A stretch of 64,000 nt of DNA, taken from assembly GCA_016718265.1 (NCBI GenBank), contig JADKDZ010000008.1, forward strand, positions 1-64,000, written 5' to 3'. The notes under the pieces are model-generated. The model searched no databases. It saw only the letters and a list, made by a program, of their open reading frames with translations, and was not told the origin of the DNA. Numbering within the stretch: the first letter of the stretch is position 1; each line of letters opens with the position of its first letter. This document shows positions 56,801-63,808 of the stretch, piece by piece. The DNA is from Uliginosibacterium sp. Lineage in GTDB: Bacteria > Pseudomonadota > Gammaproteobacteria > Burkholderiales > Rhodocyclaceae. A program made the position numbers and the translations under genes.

Positions 56801-58010
56801 GGTTCATGACAAGCAGCTGCGCGCGCAGCGCGAGGCGCTTGATCGTCTGAGTCAGGCGCTGGAAGCACAGGAGTTCTGCCTCTACTACCAGCCCAAGGTC
56901 AATCTGCTCAGTGGTGAAGTGATCGGCGCCGAAGCCCTGATCCGCTGGCGCCACCCTGAGCGCGGCCTGACTGCGCCGGGCGAGTTTCTCCCGCTCCTGG
57001 AAGGGACCGAGCTGGAGGTTCAGGTCGGCGAGTGGGTGATCGAGACCGCCTTGTCACAGATCGAGGCCTGGAAAGCCCAGGGCATCCGGTTGTCCGTCAG
57101 TGCCAACGTCAGCCCTGAGCATCTTCGCCATCCGGATTTCATCGCAAACCTCGCGCGCGCACTGGCGCGCCACCCCGATGTCGTGCCCGGCGATTTCGAG
57201 CTGGAGATCCTGGAGTCCGCCGCCATCGGCGACATCGAAAACGCCTCCCGCATCCTGATGGCCGGGGCGGCGCTCGGCGTGCGCTTCGCGCTGGACGACT
57301 TCGGCACCGGCTACTCCTCGCTCACCTACTTCCGGCGTCTGCCGATTGCCGTGCTGAAGATTGACCAGACCTTCGTGCGCGACATGCTGCACGACCCGGA
57401 TGATCTCGGCATCGTCGACAGCGTTGTCAGGCTGGCGGATACCTTCGACCGGACCACCATCGCCGAAGGGGTTGAGACCATGGAGCATGGCGCCATGCTC
57501 CTGCTGCTCGGCTGCCATCTCGCCCAGGGCTATGGCATCGCCCGGCCCATGCCCGCCGACGACATCCCCGCCTGGCTGCAGCAGTGGGCGCAAGAAGGTT
57601 CCTGGCGTGCCATGAGCGAGAACTCAGCACGTCATGCCGACGTGGGTTTGCTGGTCGCGATTCATGGCGAGGCGATCTGGGGCGATGGCGTAATCGCCAG
57701 CCTCAACCAGGGGAGCCGCGGCAAGGCGCCCGTTCTCGCTTCCAATGCCTGCCGCCTGGGGCGGTGGTGGCATGGGGCCGCGCAACGTCGCTACGGCGCG
57801 ATCCCCGAGTTCCAGCTCATCGGGCCCCTGCATGAGCGCGTGCATGATCTGGCTGCGCAACTCCTGACCCAGGCTGCCAGTGGCGAAGAAGATGCCGCGC
57901 GCGAACAGGTTCCCGAGTTCCTGCGCTGCCAGCAAGCCTTGCTGGCAGGCATCGACAATTTCACCGCCGCCATTCAGCGCGATCCCGCCGCGGCCCCGGC
58001 CACGGCCTGA
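53817..58010 (+). CDS. Membrane PAS-GGDEF-EAL protein with C-terminal CZB zinc domain
   Basis: A 1397-residue sensor for cyclic di-GMP control. ATG at 53817 follows AAGGAG. Two membrane segments (about 10-32 and 290-311) enclose a periplasmic sensory domain (about 35-285). Four PAS-like domains follow (about 325-430, 465-575, 585-700, 715-825), then GGDEF with an intact GGDEF (near 911) and EAL with AEALIRWRHPERGL (near 1039) and DDFGTGYSSL. After EAL comes CRLGRWWHG (C near 1311) with YGAIPEFQLIGPLHERVHDL, the C-H-H pattern of the chemoreceptor zinc-binding (CZB) domain. Both enzyme halves look complete, so it may make or break c-di-GMP depending on periplasmic, PAS and zinc inputs. Confidence 0.92.
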   Translation: MRGPAGTKTPWLVLMLVITLVLSGGLVALNLYQGHVRLETQERARLLSQGHVVRQNLLRQLDSTDHVLQSLRASVLGLSDERASGRDLAILAKGIPGISALFVVNEDGRVTQASQSTLKDSDQGGSAVVRLARWHRNPSLLYVAPPVQAPDGAWAMSIARVLTDANGDYAGAVVAELNTQYFSTLLASVNYAPDMLSSLSHSDGTVFLTTSAAVGAASGEAQRLPESVIAHHKDTGDIESFDGGVQLDSGAVRHVAVLTIDSETFRQSAPLYVSISRDQEAIFGPWYREAKGLSLAYGLVAMLLVLGSWIYPRRQMRQQDALLRTERALRINASRLQLAATAMGLGQWEYDPKLDRSVWDANMFGIYDVDLSTGSYQDYWRQRVLPEDIARVERELTEIVAGLRPYDILFRVRHRNGALRTVRSWGHVFRDPNGEPEYMVGIDEDVTERVLAEENLAQRERDLKALLDNLPSLVAYWDAGLRNRFGNRTYGDWFGLDPDQMPGMHLSELLDAATFKRNLPYAEAALLGQRQLFEQTLPGASGGEPRQTLVHYVPDMRDGEVRGFYAMVADISAAKKAESALRQSESRYRTLAQLAPVGIFRLDTLGQCIYVNEHWLNICGLSEQQALGAGWLQSVHTLDRSRVEQQWQRAMQERTKYADEFRYERGDGKLVWVLARIAPELVSGNGNFGYVGTLTEISNLKEAESQLRLAASVFSNTQDGIVVTNRNNLIVDINPAFSSITGYERSEVLGKNPWILSSGRHNEEFYAEMWRELSERGSWRGEIWNRRKSGEDYAELLSVSAVKGDDGELIHYVGVFSDITRFKRYEAELSRMAHFDPLTALPNRRLLADRLTHAIARSRRSGTLLAVCYLDLDGFKPVNDRFGHEAGDRLLLSVAFNLQEALRADDTVARLGGDEFVLLLNGIVAREECDIALQRVLDVVANTQLDDVPLSVSASIGVTLFPSDDSDADALLRHADQAMYLAKEAGRNRYHVFDPVHDKQLRAQREALDRLSQALEAQEFCLYYQPKVNLLSGEVIGAEALIRWRHPERGLTAPGEFLPLLEGTELEVQVGEWVIETALSQIEAWKAQGIRLSVSANVSPEHLRHPDFIANLARALARHPDVVPGDFELEILESAAIGDIENASRILMAGAALGVRFALDDFGTGYSSLTYFRRLPIAVLKIDQTFVRDMLHDPDDLGIVDSVVRLADTFDRTTIAEGVETMEHGAMLLLLGCHLAQGYGIARPMPADDIPAWLQQWAQEGSWRAMSENSARHADVGLLVAIHGEAIWGDGVIASLNQGSRGKAPVLASNACRLGRWWHGAAQRRYGAIPEFQLIGPLHERVHDLAAQLLTQAASGEEDAAREQVPEFLRCQQALLAGIDNFTAAIQRDPAAAPATA

Positions 58011-58212
58011 AGTCGCCCGCTGCCGCGCAGCCCACCTTGCGCGCAGTGCGACCTGCGCCATGCACATTCGCGGGGCAGCCCTTGGCCTCATTCAGGGGCG
58101 GGGCGCAGCTCACCCGTGCCGAGCCGCAGAATGACGCGTGCAGGCCCGCCGGGCGCGTGGCACGCCGATTGCTCATCTTCTTCTGTTCAATCTGGTACAG
58201 GAGAAGACTTTC

Positions 58213-59247
58213 ATGGCCGCCCGTTTCATACGATCTGGATATCTGCTGGGCTTCGTCGCCAGCATCTGCCTGCTGCTGTCGGGCGGCCTGCATGCCGAAG
58301 AGCCGACCAAGCTGAAGTTCACCCTCGATTGGCGCTTCGAGGGGCCCTCCGCCCCCTTCCTGCTCGCCAAGGCCAAGGGCTACTTTGCCGCCGAGGGGCT
58401 TGACGTCAGCATCGATGCGGGCGCGGGTTCGGCCGGCGCGGTGACGCGCGTCGCCAGCGGCGCGTACGACATGGCGCTTGCCGACTTCAATGCCCTGGTC
58501 GAATACGACGCCAACAACCCCGGCTCCAAGATTCAAGCCGTCTACATGCTCTACAACTTCACCCCGGCCGCGGTGGTCAGCCTCAAGAAGAGCGGCTTGG
58601 CGAAGCCCGCCAATCTGGCCGGCAAGACGCTCGCGGCGCCGGTGTTCGATGCCGGGCGCAAGGCCTTCCCGGCGTTTGCCAAGTCCAACAGCTTCGATCC
58701 GGCTTCGGTCAAATGGCAGAGCGTCGATCCCGCGATCCGCGAGACCCTGCTCGCCAAGGGCGACGTCGACGCGATCACCGGCTTCTCCTTCACCAGCGTG
58801 CTGAACATGGAAGCACGCGGCGTCAAGGAGGCGGATCTGAACGTCATGCTCTTCAACAATTTCGGCGTCGAGCTGTATGGCAATGCCATCATCGCCCATC
58901 CCAAGCTGATCGCCGAGAAGCCCAAGGCCGTGGAAGGCTTCCTGCGCGCCTTCAACAAGGCCGTCAAAGAGACGATTGCCAATCCGGATGAAGCCGCGAC
59001 CTATGTGAAGAAGCAGGATGCCCTCGTGGATCTCGCGCTGGAAACGCGCCGGCTCAAGATGGCGCTCAAGGAAGTGGTGGTCACGCCTGAAGCCAAGGCC
59101 AACGGTCTGGGCGGCGTCACCGAAGACCGCATGCAGCGCTCGATAGCCGAGACTGCCGCCGCCTACAACCTGGCCAAGGTGCCCAGTGGCAAGGAACTCT
59201 TCAATCCCGCCTTCCTGCCTGCCAAAGCGGACCGGATGATCCGCTAG
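58213..59247 (+). CDS. NMT1/SsuA-type periplasmic substrate-binding protein
   Basis: A 344-residue binding protein with signal peptide (GYLLGFVASICLLLSGGLHA) and the family core LKFTLDWRFEGPSAPFLLAK then GYFAAEGLDVSI. This matches the THI5/SsuA/TauA superfamily, which binds pyrimidines, sulfonates, taurine or nitrate. The ATG at 58213 has CAGGAGAAG upstream. It is the first of three genes with the ATPase and permease below, and no enzyme gene is linked that would name the substrate. Confidence 0.92.
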   Translation: MAARFIRSGYLLGFVASICLLLSGGLHAEEPTKLKFTLDWRFEGPSAPFLLAKAKGYFAAEGLDVSIDAGAGSAGAVTRVASGAYDMALADFNALVEYDANNPGSKIQAVYMLYNFTPAAVVSLKKSGLAKPANLAGKTLAAPVFDAGRKAFPAFAKSNSFDPASVKWQSVDPAIRETLLAKGDVDAITGFSFTSVLNMEARGVKEADLNVMLFNNFGVELYGNAIIAHPKLIAEKPKAVEGFLRAFNKAVKETIANPDEAATYVKKQDALVDLALETRRLKMALKEVVVTPEAKANGLGGVTEDRMQRSIAETAAAYNLAKVPSGKELFNPAFLPAKADRMIR

Positions 59248-59319
59248 CCTCAACGTGCCGCGCCCGGTCTGGTCCGGGCGCCTTGAAATGCCTCGCCTGC
59301 ATTCGGAGACAGGTCCGCC

Positions 59320-60102
59320 ATGAGCACTTTCGTGGAGTTCGAAAACGTCAGCCTGCGCTATGACGATGCGGGGCCCAAGGCGATAGAAGACATCAGCTTC
59401 AAGGTGGAGGAGGGCGCATTCATCTCGGTCGTCGGCCCCTCCGGCTGTGGCAAGTCCACCTTGATGAAACTCGTCTCCGGGCTCAAGGAGCCCTCCGACG
59501 GCTATGTCTATGTCAATGGTCGTCAGGTCGGCGGGCCGCTCGGCATTGTCGGCATGGCCTTTCAGGCCGCGAACCTCCTGCCCTGGCGAACCACCCTCGA
59601 CAACGTGATGTTGCCGCTGGAAATCGTCGAACCCTGGCGCAGCGCGCGCAAGGCACGCCGGGCGGAATACGAGGAAATGGCGCGTGCCCAGCTCGCGCGT
59701 GTCGGTCTGGCCGGCTTTGAAGACAAATTCCCCTGGGAACTGTCCGGCGGCATGCAGCAGCGCGCCTCGATCTGCCGTGCGCTGATCCACAAGCCCCGCC
59801 TCCTGATGCTCGATGAGCCGTTTGGCGCCCTCGATGCCTTCACCCGCGAAGAGCTGTGGTGCATGCTGCGCGACCTCTGGCAGCAGCAGCCCTTCACCGT
59901 GATCCTGGTCACGCATGATCTGCGCGAAGCCGTCTTTCTGGCCGATACCGTCTATGTCATGAGCAAGCGCCCGGGGCGCATCCTGGTGCAGCGCGAGATC
60001 GACCTGCCACGACCACGCGATCTGGATGTCACCTACACCGATGCGTTTGCCTCCCATGTCCATGTGTTGCGCGAGGCCATCGGCCGCGTGCGGGAGAGCT
60101 GA
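59320..60102 (+). CDS. SsuB/TauB-type ABC transporter ATPase
   Basis: A 260-residue importer ATPase: Walker A VVGPSGCGKSTLMKL, Q-loop VGMAFQAANLLPWRTTL, signature LSGGMQQRASI and Walker B LLMLDEPFGALDAF. It partners the adjacent binding protein and permease. The stop is separated by a single base from the permease ATG (TGAGATG), so translation is coupled. Confidence 0.96.
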   Translation: MSTFVEFENVSLRYDDAGPKAIEDISFKVEEGAFISVVGPSGCGKSTLMKLVSGLKEPSDGYVYVNGRQVGGPLGIVGMAFQAANLLPWRTTLDNVMLPLEIVEPWRSARKARRAEYEEMARAQLARVGLAGFEDKFPWELSGGMQQRASICRALIHKPRLLMLDEPFGALDAFTREELWCMLRDLWQQQPFTVILVTHDLREAVFLADTVYVMSKRPGRILVQREIDLPRPRDLDVTYTDAFASHVHVLREAIGRVRES

Positions 60103-60103
60103 G

Positions 60104-60880
60104 ATGCGCCTGTCCCCCAAACTCATTTCCCGGCTGGCGCCCTGGCTGCTCACAGGTTTCCTGCTCGTCTGCTGGCAGGCCGTCTGCGAAGGCTTCGAGA
60201 TCAAGCCCTTCCTGTTCCCGGCCCCGTCGCTGGTCTTCAAGACCGGCATCGAGATGTTCGAGCCGATCATGACGCATGCCTTTCACACCTTCTTCACCAC
60301 GCTGGTCGGGTTCGCCGTGGCCGTGGCGGTCGGTGCCGTGTTGGGTGCCTTGCTGGGCTCGTCGCCGGTGATCTACAAGGCCCTGTATCCCATGCTGGTG
60401 GGCTTCAACAGCGTGCCCAAGGTCGCCTTCGTGCCGGTGCTGGTCGTCTGGTTCGGCATCGGCACCATCCCGGCCATCATCACCGCCTTCCTGATTTCCT
60501 TTTTCCCGGTGGTCGTCAACGTGGCCACCGGCCTCGCCACCCTGGAGCCGGAGCTGGAAGATGTGCTGCGCTCGCTGGGCGCCTCGCGCCTCGACATCCT
60601 GCGCAAGGTCGGCCTGCCGCGCGCCATGCCCTACTTCTTCGCCTCGCTCAAGGTGGCGGTCACGCTGGCATTCGTCGGCTCGGTGATCTCGGAGACCGTC
60701 GCCTCCAACCTCGGCATCGGCTACCTGATGATGAGCGCCAGCTCCTCGATGAACATGCCCCTGGTGTTTGCCGGCCTCATCGTGATCGGCGCGATGGGCG
60801 TCGTGATGTACGAACTCTTCGCCTGGCTGGAGCGGCGCCTCACCAAGTGGGCCAACCGCGGCCAGAATGCTGCGATCTGA
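60104..60880 (+). CDS. SsuC/TauC-type ABC transporter permease
   Basis: A 258-residue permease of the BPD_transp_1 family with about six membrane segments and an EAA-type loop (LEDVLRSLGASRLDILRKVG). The start ATG at 60104 lies within the stop region of the ATPase gene. It completes the NMT1-type importer. Its 3' end is followed by a copy of the GCCCGGAGAG hairpin. Confidence 0.95.
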   Translation: MRLSPKLISRLAPWLLTGFLLVCWQAVCEGFEIKPFLFPAPSLVFKTGIEMFEPIMTHAFHTFFTTLVGFAVAVAVGAVLGALLGSSPVIYKALYPMLVGFNSVPKVAFVPVLVVWFGIGTIPAIITAFLISFFPVVVNVATGLATLEPELEDVLRSLGASRLDILRKVGLPRAMPYFFASLKVAVTLAFVGSVISETVASNLGIGYLMMSASSSMNMPLVFAGLIVIGAMGVVMYELFAWLERRLTKWANRGQNAAI

Positions 60881-60891
60881 GCCCCGGAGGC

Positions 60892-60930
60892 TTTGCCCGG
60901 AGAGGCTTATGGCATAAGCGTCTCCGCGAT
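60892..60930 (+). repeat. GCCCGGAGAG hairpin (repeat copy C) after the ABC operon
   Basis: TTGCCCGGAGAGGCTTATG followed by CATAAGCGTCTCCG forms an interrupted hairpin 12 bp past the permease stop. It shares the arm GCCCGGAGAG with the terminators at 37108 and 37605, but has no good T run here, so termination is uncertain. Confidence 0.65.
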
Positions 60931-61030
60931 GCCTGCCTGCGAAGCCAATTACGGCGGGCGTCGCCAGAAATCCTGGCTGCGGAGGCAGGCAGGGTGCGGC
61001 GCTTCAGACTGTCATCTAGATCGGCCGGAG

Positions 61031-61194
61031 GTAGGGTGGATTCGGCGCGTAGCGACAATCCGCCAAACGGTCGCCACCTGTGCGGCAAGAGAGAAGACTT
61101 GTTTCGGTGGGTCGCTTTGTAGCGATTCCTGCGTCGGATTACCCTGGAAAGATTTCATACGACGGATTGTCGCTGCGCTCCGAATCCGTCCTAC
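61031..61194. repeat. Inverted doublet of GTAG-type REP hairpins (REPIN-like)
   Basis: A hairpin starting GTAGGGTGGATTCGG at 61031 (GGTGGATT pairs with AATCCGCC) is mirrored by an inverted, slightly diverged copy at 61161-61194 ending in CTAC. A third, more decayed half (GCGAATCCGCCGTAC) lies near 61215. The leading GTAG tetranucleotide and the paired inverted layout fit REPIN-type elements. This family differs in sequence from the REPs beside the transposase at 61693. Confidence 0.7.
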
Positions 61195-61286
61195 GGTTGA
61201 TCCATCCCACGCGCTTCGCGAATCCGCCGTACGCGGTGGTTAATCTGCGCAATCAGCCACGTTATCGGTGCTAGTTCATCCATGGC

Positions 61287-61571
61287 TCACCTCTTATAGC
61301 CCTTCGCATCCAGGCAGTCATGATTTGTAGTCGCGGTACTTCTAGGCGACTCCCAGCACTGAAAATTGAGCGACAACATATAGGCTCGACTTGCGTTACG
61401 GTATCTCTCGTCGCTCTTCTTAGAAGGATCGTTAGAAATTTCCTTCACCATGACTTTGGCCGTATCAATATCGTGCAGGAAGTCAGCGACCGTTTTCGGC
61501 CCGCTGCTTTCCTTGGCGCATCCGCCGAGGACAATAGCCATTGCAATAGAACTAATTAGAATTTTGCGCAT
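61287..61571 (-). CDS. Small lipoprotein, EexN-like
   Basis: A 94-residue lipoprotein: signal peptide and lipobox LGGC (Cys18), then TVADFLHDIDTAKVMVKEI, SNDPSKKSDERYRNASRAY and a C-terminal cysteine pair (FQCWES and NHDCLDAKGY). The xNDP...RxRNAxxA pattern recalls EexN-type small lipoproteins (conjugative entry exclusion), but the match is loose and there is no conjugation gene here. GAGGGGG precedes the ATG. It sits in the low-GC accessory stretch. Confidence 0.55.
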   Translation of the reverse strand: MRKILISSIAMAIVLGGCAKESSGPKTVADFLHDIDTAKVMVKEISNDPSKKSDERYRNASRAYMLSLNFQCWESPRSTATTNHDCLDAKGYKR

Positions 61572-61632
61572 ACAAACCCCCTCTATTTACAGTTTCCCAG
61601 CTCACGGCAAATGTATTCGTTACGCGCAGCCC

Positions 61633-61665
61633 GTAGGGTGCAATAACCGCAGGGCATTGCACCGG
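61633..61665 (+). repeat. REP hairpin, left copy
   Basis: GTAGGGTGCAATAACCGCAG followed by GGCATTGCACCGG. The eight-base stem GGTGCAAT/ATTGCACC is preceded by GTAG, the recognition tetranucleotide expected for a RAYT. Confidence 0.85.
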
Positions 61666-61692
61666 ATGGTTGCCGCCTGCGCTTGCGAGCCC

Positions 61693-62226
61693 TCATTCTG
61701 CCAGATTCCCGACGCTCTCTTCGAACCCACCTGCCCAATCTGCCGGATACATACCGGACTGCACCAGGCGATGAAACGTGGAATGCGGCCAATCGGCCAC
61801 ACGCTTGACCAGGCCATGCTTCACCGGATTGATGTGCACGTAATCCATGTGCGCGCGGAAGTCGGCCTCGTCACGAATCCGGTGCTCCCAATATCGGCGT
61901 TGCCAGATTCCCCGTTCGCCCCGCTTCAAGCGGGAGGCATTCCGCCGCTCGGTGAGTGGAATTGCTTTTGAGAAATCCATCTTGATGAGGCGCCAGCGCA
62001 AAGCGAAATCGGCATCATCAAGTGGAAGCTCGATCACGCAATGCAAGTGATCCGGCAAAACCACCCAGCCATGAATCACAAAAGGGTGGCGACGCTTCAC
62101 ATCCCTCACCACGCGCCGCAGCACGTCAATGTGGCGAGTGAGCAGCTCATTACCCTGCCGCTGCAGCAGATTCACGGTGAAGAAGAAGGTGCCGCCGGGA
62201 AGCCAGGCGCGCAGATAGTCAGGCAT
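61693..62226 (-). CDS. REP-associated tyrosine transposase (RAYT), copy 1
   Basis: A 177-residue Y1-type single-strand transposase of the IS200/TnpA_REP superfamily. The HUH-type pair is H60 and H62 in VLPDHLHCVIELP; the likely catalytic Tyr is Y129 in DYVHINPVKHGLV; GIWQRRYWEHRIRDEADFRA is a strong RAYT signature. ATG at 62226. It is flanked by inverted REPs and a near-identical partial copy lies at the right edge of the window, so it appears to have moved or been duplicated recently. Confidence 0.95.
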   Translation of the reverse strand: MPDYLRAWLPGGTFFFTVNLLQRQGNELLTRHIDVLRRVVRDVKRRHPFVIHGWVVLPDHLHCVIELPLDDADFALRWRLIKMDFSKAIPLTERRNASRLKRGERGIWQRRYWEHRIRDEADFRAHMDYVHINPVKHGLVKRVADWPHSTFHRLVQSGMYPADWAGGFEESVGNLAE

Positions 62227-62252
62227 GGGGCAAGCGTGCCATCGTCAAACAT

Positions 62253-62285
62253 CCGGTGCAATGCCCTTCGGTTATTGCACCCTAC
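62253..62285 (-). repeat. REP hairpin, right inverted copy
   Basis: CCGGTGCAATGCCCTTCGGT then TATTGCACCCTAC, the reverse complement of the left REP with one changed loop base (C to A-side difference in the CGCAG/CGAAG position). The CTAC end faces away from the gene as in an inverted pair. Confidence 0.85.
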
Positions 62286-62328
62286 GAGCTTGCGTAGTAA
62301 TGGACTCGCTTCAGGCTGCGCACGAAGA

Positions 62329-62613
62329 CTATGGCGACGGGTCATGATGTCCAGACCAAGGTGTAGGCTCGCCATTGATGCCAATGCGATCGGTGTGCTC
62401 CACTTGTTCGAAATGCTCTTTGTGAATCATTGGCTCATCTGTCGCTACTCGAAGAACCAGCAGTGCCCCGAGTAAAGGCACAACCCAAATCAACACTACT
62501 TGTGCAGCTTTCTGTCCATCTTTAAAGAGCACGCTTCGGAGCACACGCAGAGTTGCATAGGAATTGAGAGCAACGAGTGCGGTTGTCAAAGCAAAAACAA
62601 GGGTGGTAATCAT
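62329..62613 (-). CDS. Small membrane protein, unknown function
   Basis: A 94-residue protein with two predicted membrane helices (ITTLVFALTTALVALNSYAT and VVLIWVVPLLGALLVLRVA) separated by a short basic loop, and a polar acidic tail (EEHFEQVEHTD-like region, exact residues KEHFEQVEHTDRIG). No family recognised and the ribosome-binding site is weak. Its 3' end reaches close to the right REP. Confidence 0.5.
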   Translation of the reverse strand: MITTLVFALTTALVALNSYATLRVLRSVLFKDGQKAAQVVLIWVVPLLGALLVLRVATDEPMIHKEHFEQVEHTDRIGINGEPTPWSGHHDPSP

Positions 62614-62676
62614 CGGAATGCGCGCTCAAAGCTTTCGTTCAGGCGTTGGCGAGGCCAGTCGTCTGCTACGAGTTCG

Positions 62677-62967
62677 TTACATTTTCTGCTCGCCACACCT
62701 CGTCTGGGCGACGATTGCCCCTTCATCATTCTTTGCCGCAACACCTACGGCGCCTTCGCGGCCGCTGCATAGAGCAAAGATCGCCATACGAGGATCATTA
62801 AAAGGAACGTTTATATTGATGGGCTTGCCGATCTCATTGCCTGATGCATCTAGGGCAACAAACTTGTAGAAGCCGTCAGGCAATTTTGTTTGTCTTTCTG
62901 CGGCAATTGCGCAAGAAGCAAACAGAAGGACAAGTATTGGCGAGTTGACTAAGATTTTCCTCAGCAC
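62677..62967 (-). CDS. Small exported protein, unknown function
   Basis: A 96-residue protein with a GTG start, AGAGGAGA six bases upstream and a signal peptide (SPILVLLFASCAIA). The mature part is short and beta-like (LPDGFYKFVALDASGNEIG) with two cysteines (ALCSGREG and TRCGEQ) that could pair. No family recognised. It is co-oriented with the neighbouring accessory genes. Confidence 0.55.
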   Translation of the reverse strand: MLRKILVNSPILVLLFASCAIAAERQTKLPDGFYKFVALDASGNEIGKPININVPFNDPRMAIFALCSGREGAVGVAAKNDEGAIVAQTRCGEQKM

Positions 62968-63175
62968 AGAAGATCTCCTCTGAAAGAACTTGTTGGACTA
63001 AGCCGCCCGACTGGCGGCGGATATGGGGATTGTAAGCCAGTGTTGGCAGATCTCAGGAGATTGGCATGAAGCAAAGGGTCTTGCCTTTTCCAACCATTCA
63101 AAAGCCTTCTTTCGCTAAGCATGCCTGCGTGCGCTTCATAGAGCGCTCGTTTGAATTATTTCTTTTTCAAGAGGC

Positions 63176-63628
63176 TCAATCGTCAGGCGCTAGCACATTA
63201 ATAAAGTCATCGAAACTATCGATGATTTTCGTTGCATGCATTGTTTCGTGACTCCAGTAATAAACATTGTCTAGGTTTGATTCGGTAAATCCTAACAGGA
63301 AATAGTTCCCGCCTGGATCAGATCCAAAAGGGATAAATCCTGGGAAACCGTTCTCCTGAAAGTAGTCGAAAGATACATTTATCGACTCTGGCGCAGTATG
63401 GGAAATTGGCAAGAACGTTGCGACTACAACAGGCCCATCGGGAGAATCAAGAAACACACTTTCATTGAAAACCCCTCCGTTATATTCGAGAAGAAACAGC
63501 CGAAATCCATCGGGCAGCTTTTGCCCCACTTGCTTCTCGAAGTTTAGTAACTCGACAGGGTTATCCTTGTCCAGCAATTCGAACTGGCTGAACCCTCTGC
63601 TGCGATTCAATTTTCTGACTGTATTCAT
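63176..63628 (-). CDS. SMI1/KNR4 (SUKH) family protein, orphan immunity-like
   Basis: A 150-residue protein with the SUKH pattern: ELLNFEKQVGQKLPDGFRLF, LLEYNGGVF, FIPFGSDPGGNYFLLGF and VYYWSHE. SUKH proteins commonly neutralise polymorphic toxins or nucleases. No toxin gene is adjacent; the next element upstream is the second RAYT copy. The coding region has lower GC than the rest of the window. An orphan immunity gene, possibly acquired, is the simplest reading. Confidence 0.9.
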   Translation of the reverse strand: MNTVRKLNRSRGFSQFELLDKDNPVELLNFEKQVGQKLPDGFRLFLLEYNGGVFNESVFLDSPDGPVVVATFLPISHTAPESINVSFDYFQENGFPGFIPFGSDPGGNYFLLGFTESNLDNVYYWSHETMHATKIIDSFDDFINVLAPDD

Positions 63629-63748
63629 GGCTTCATCCCTTTATTACAGACACACCACCAGCGTGAGAGAACCCACCCATCGGGGCGTTGTGCATGCTAT
63701 TTGGGACGAGTTGCACTGTTTTCCCATCTTGGTTGTGGTGCCAAGCCC

Positions 63749-63781
63749 GTAGGGTGCAATAACCGCAGGGCATTGCACCGG
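63749..63781 (+). repeat. REP hairpin beside the second RAYT copy
   Basis: Identical over 33 bases to the REP at 61633-61665, including the GTAG start and GGTGCAAT/ATTGCACC stem. It lies 2116 bp away. Confidence 0.9.
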
Positions 63782-63808
63782 ATGGTTGCCGCCTGCGCTT
63801 GCGAGCCC

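Larger units (their letters stand above)
61633..62285. mobile_element. RAYT transposase unit flanked by inverted REP hairpins
   Basis: A 653-bp unit bounded by two inverted, nearly identical hairpins, 61633-61665 and 62253-62285. Each starts or ends with the GTAG tetranucleotide and pairs GGTGCAAT with ATTGCACC. The only gene inside is the tyrosine transposase at 61693-62226. The same left half recurs at 63744-64000. Confidence 0.85.

Noticed and set aside
57961..60270. 769-codon minus-strand frame opposite the NMT1-type ABC genes
   Set aside because: Antisense of three clear transporter genes; high-GC shadow frame.
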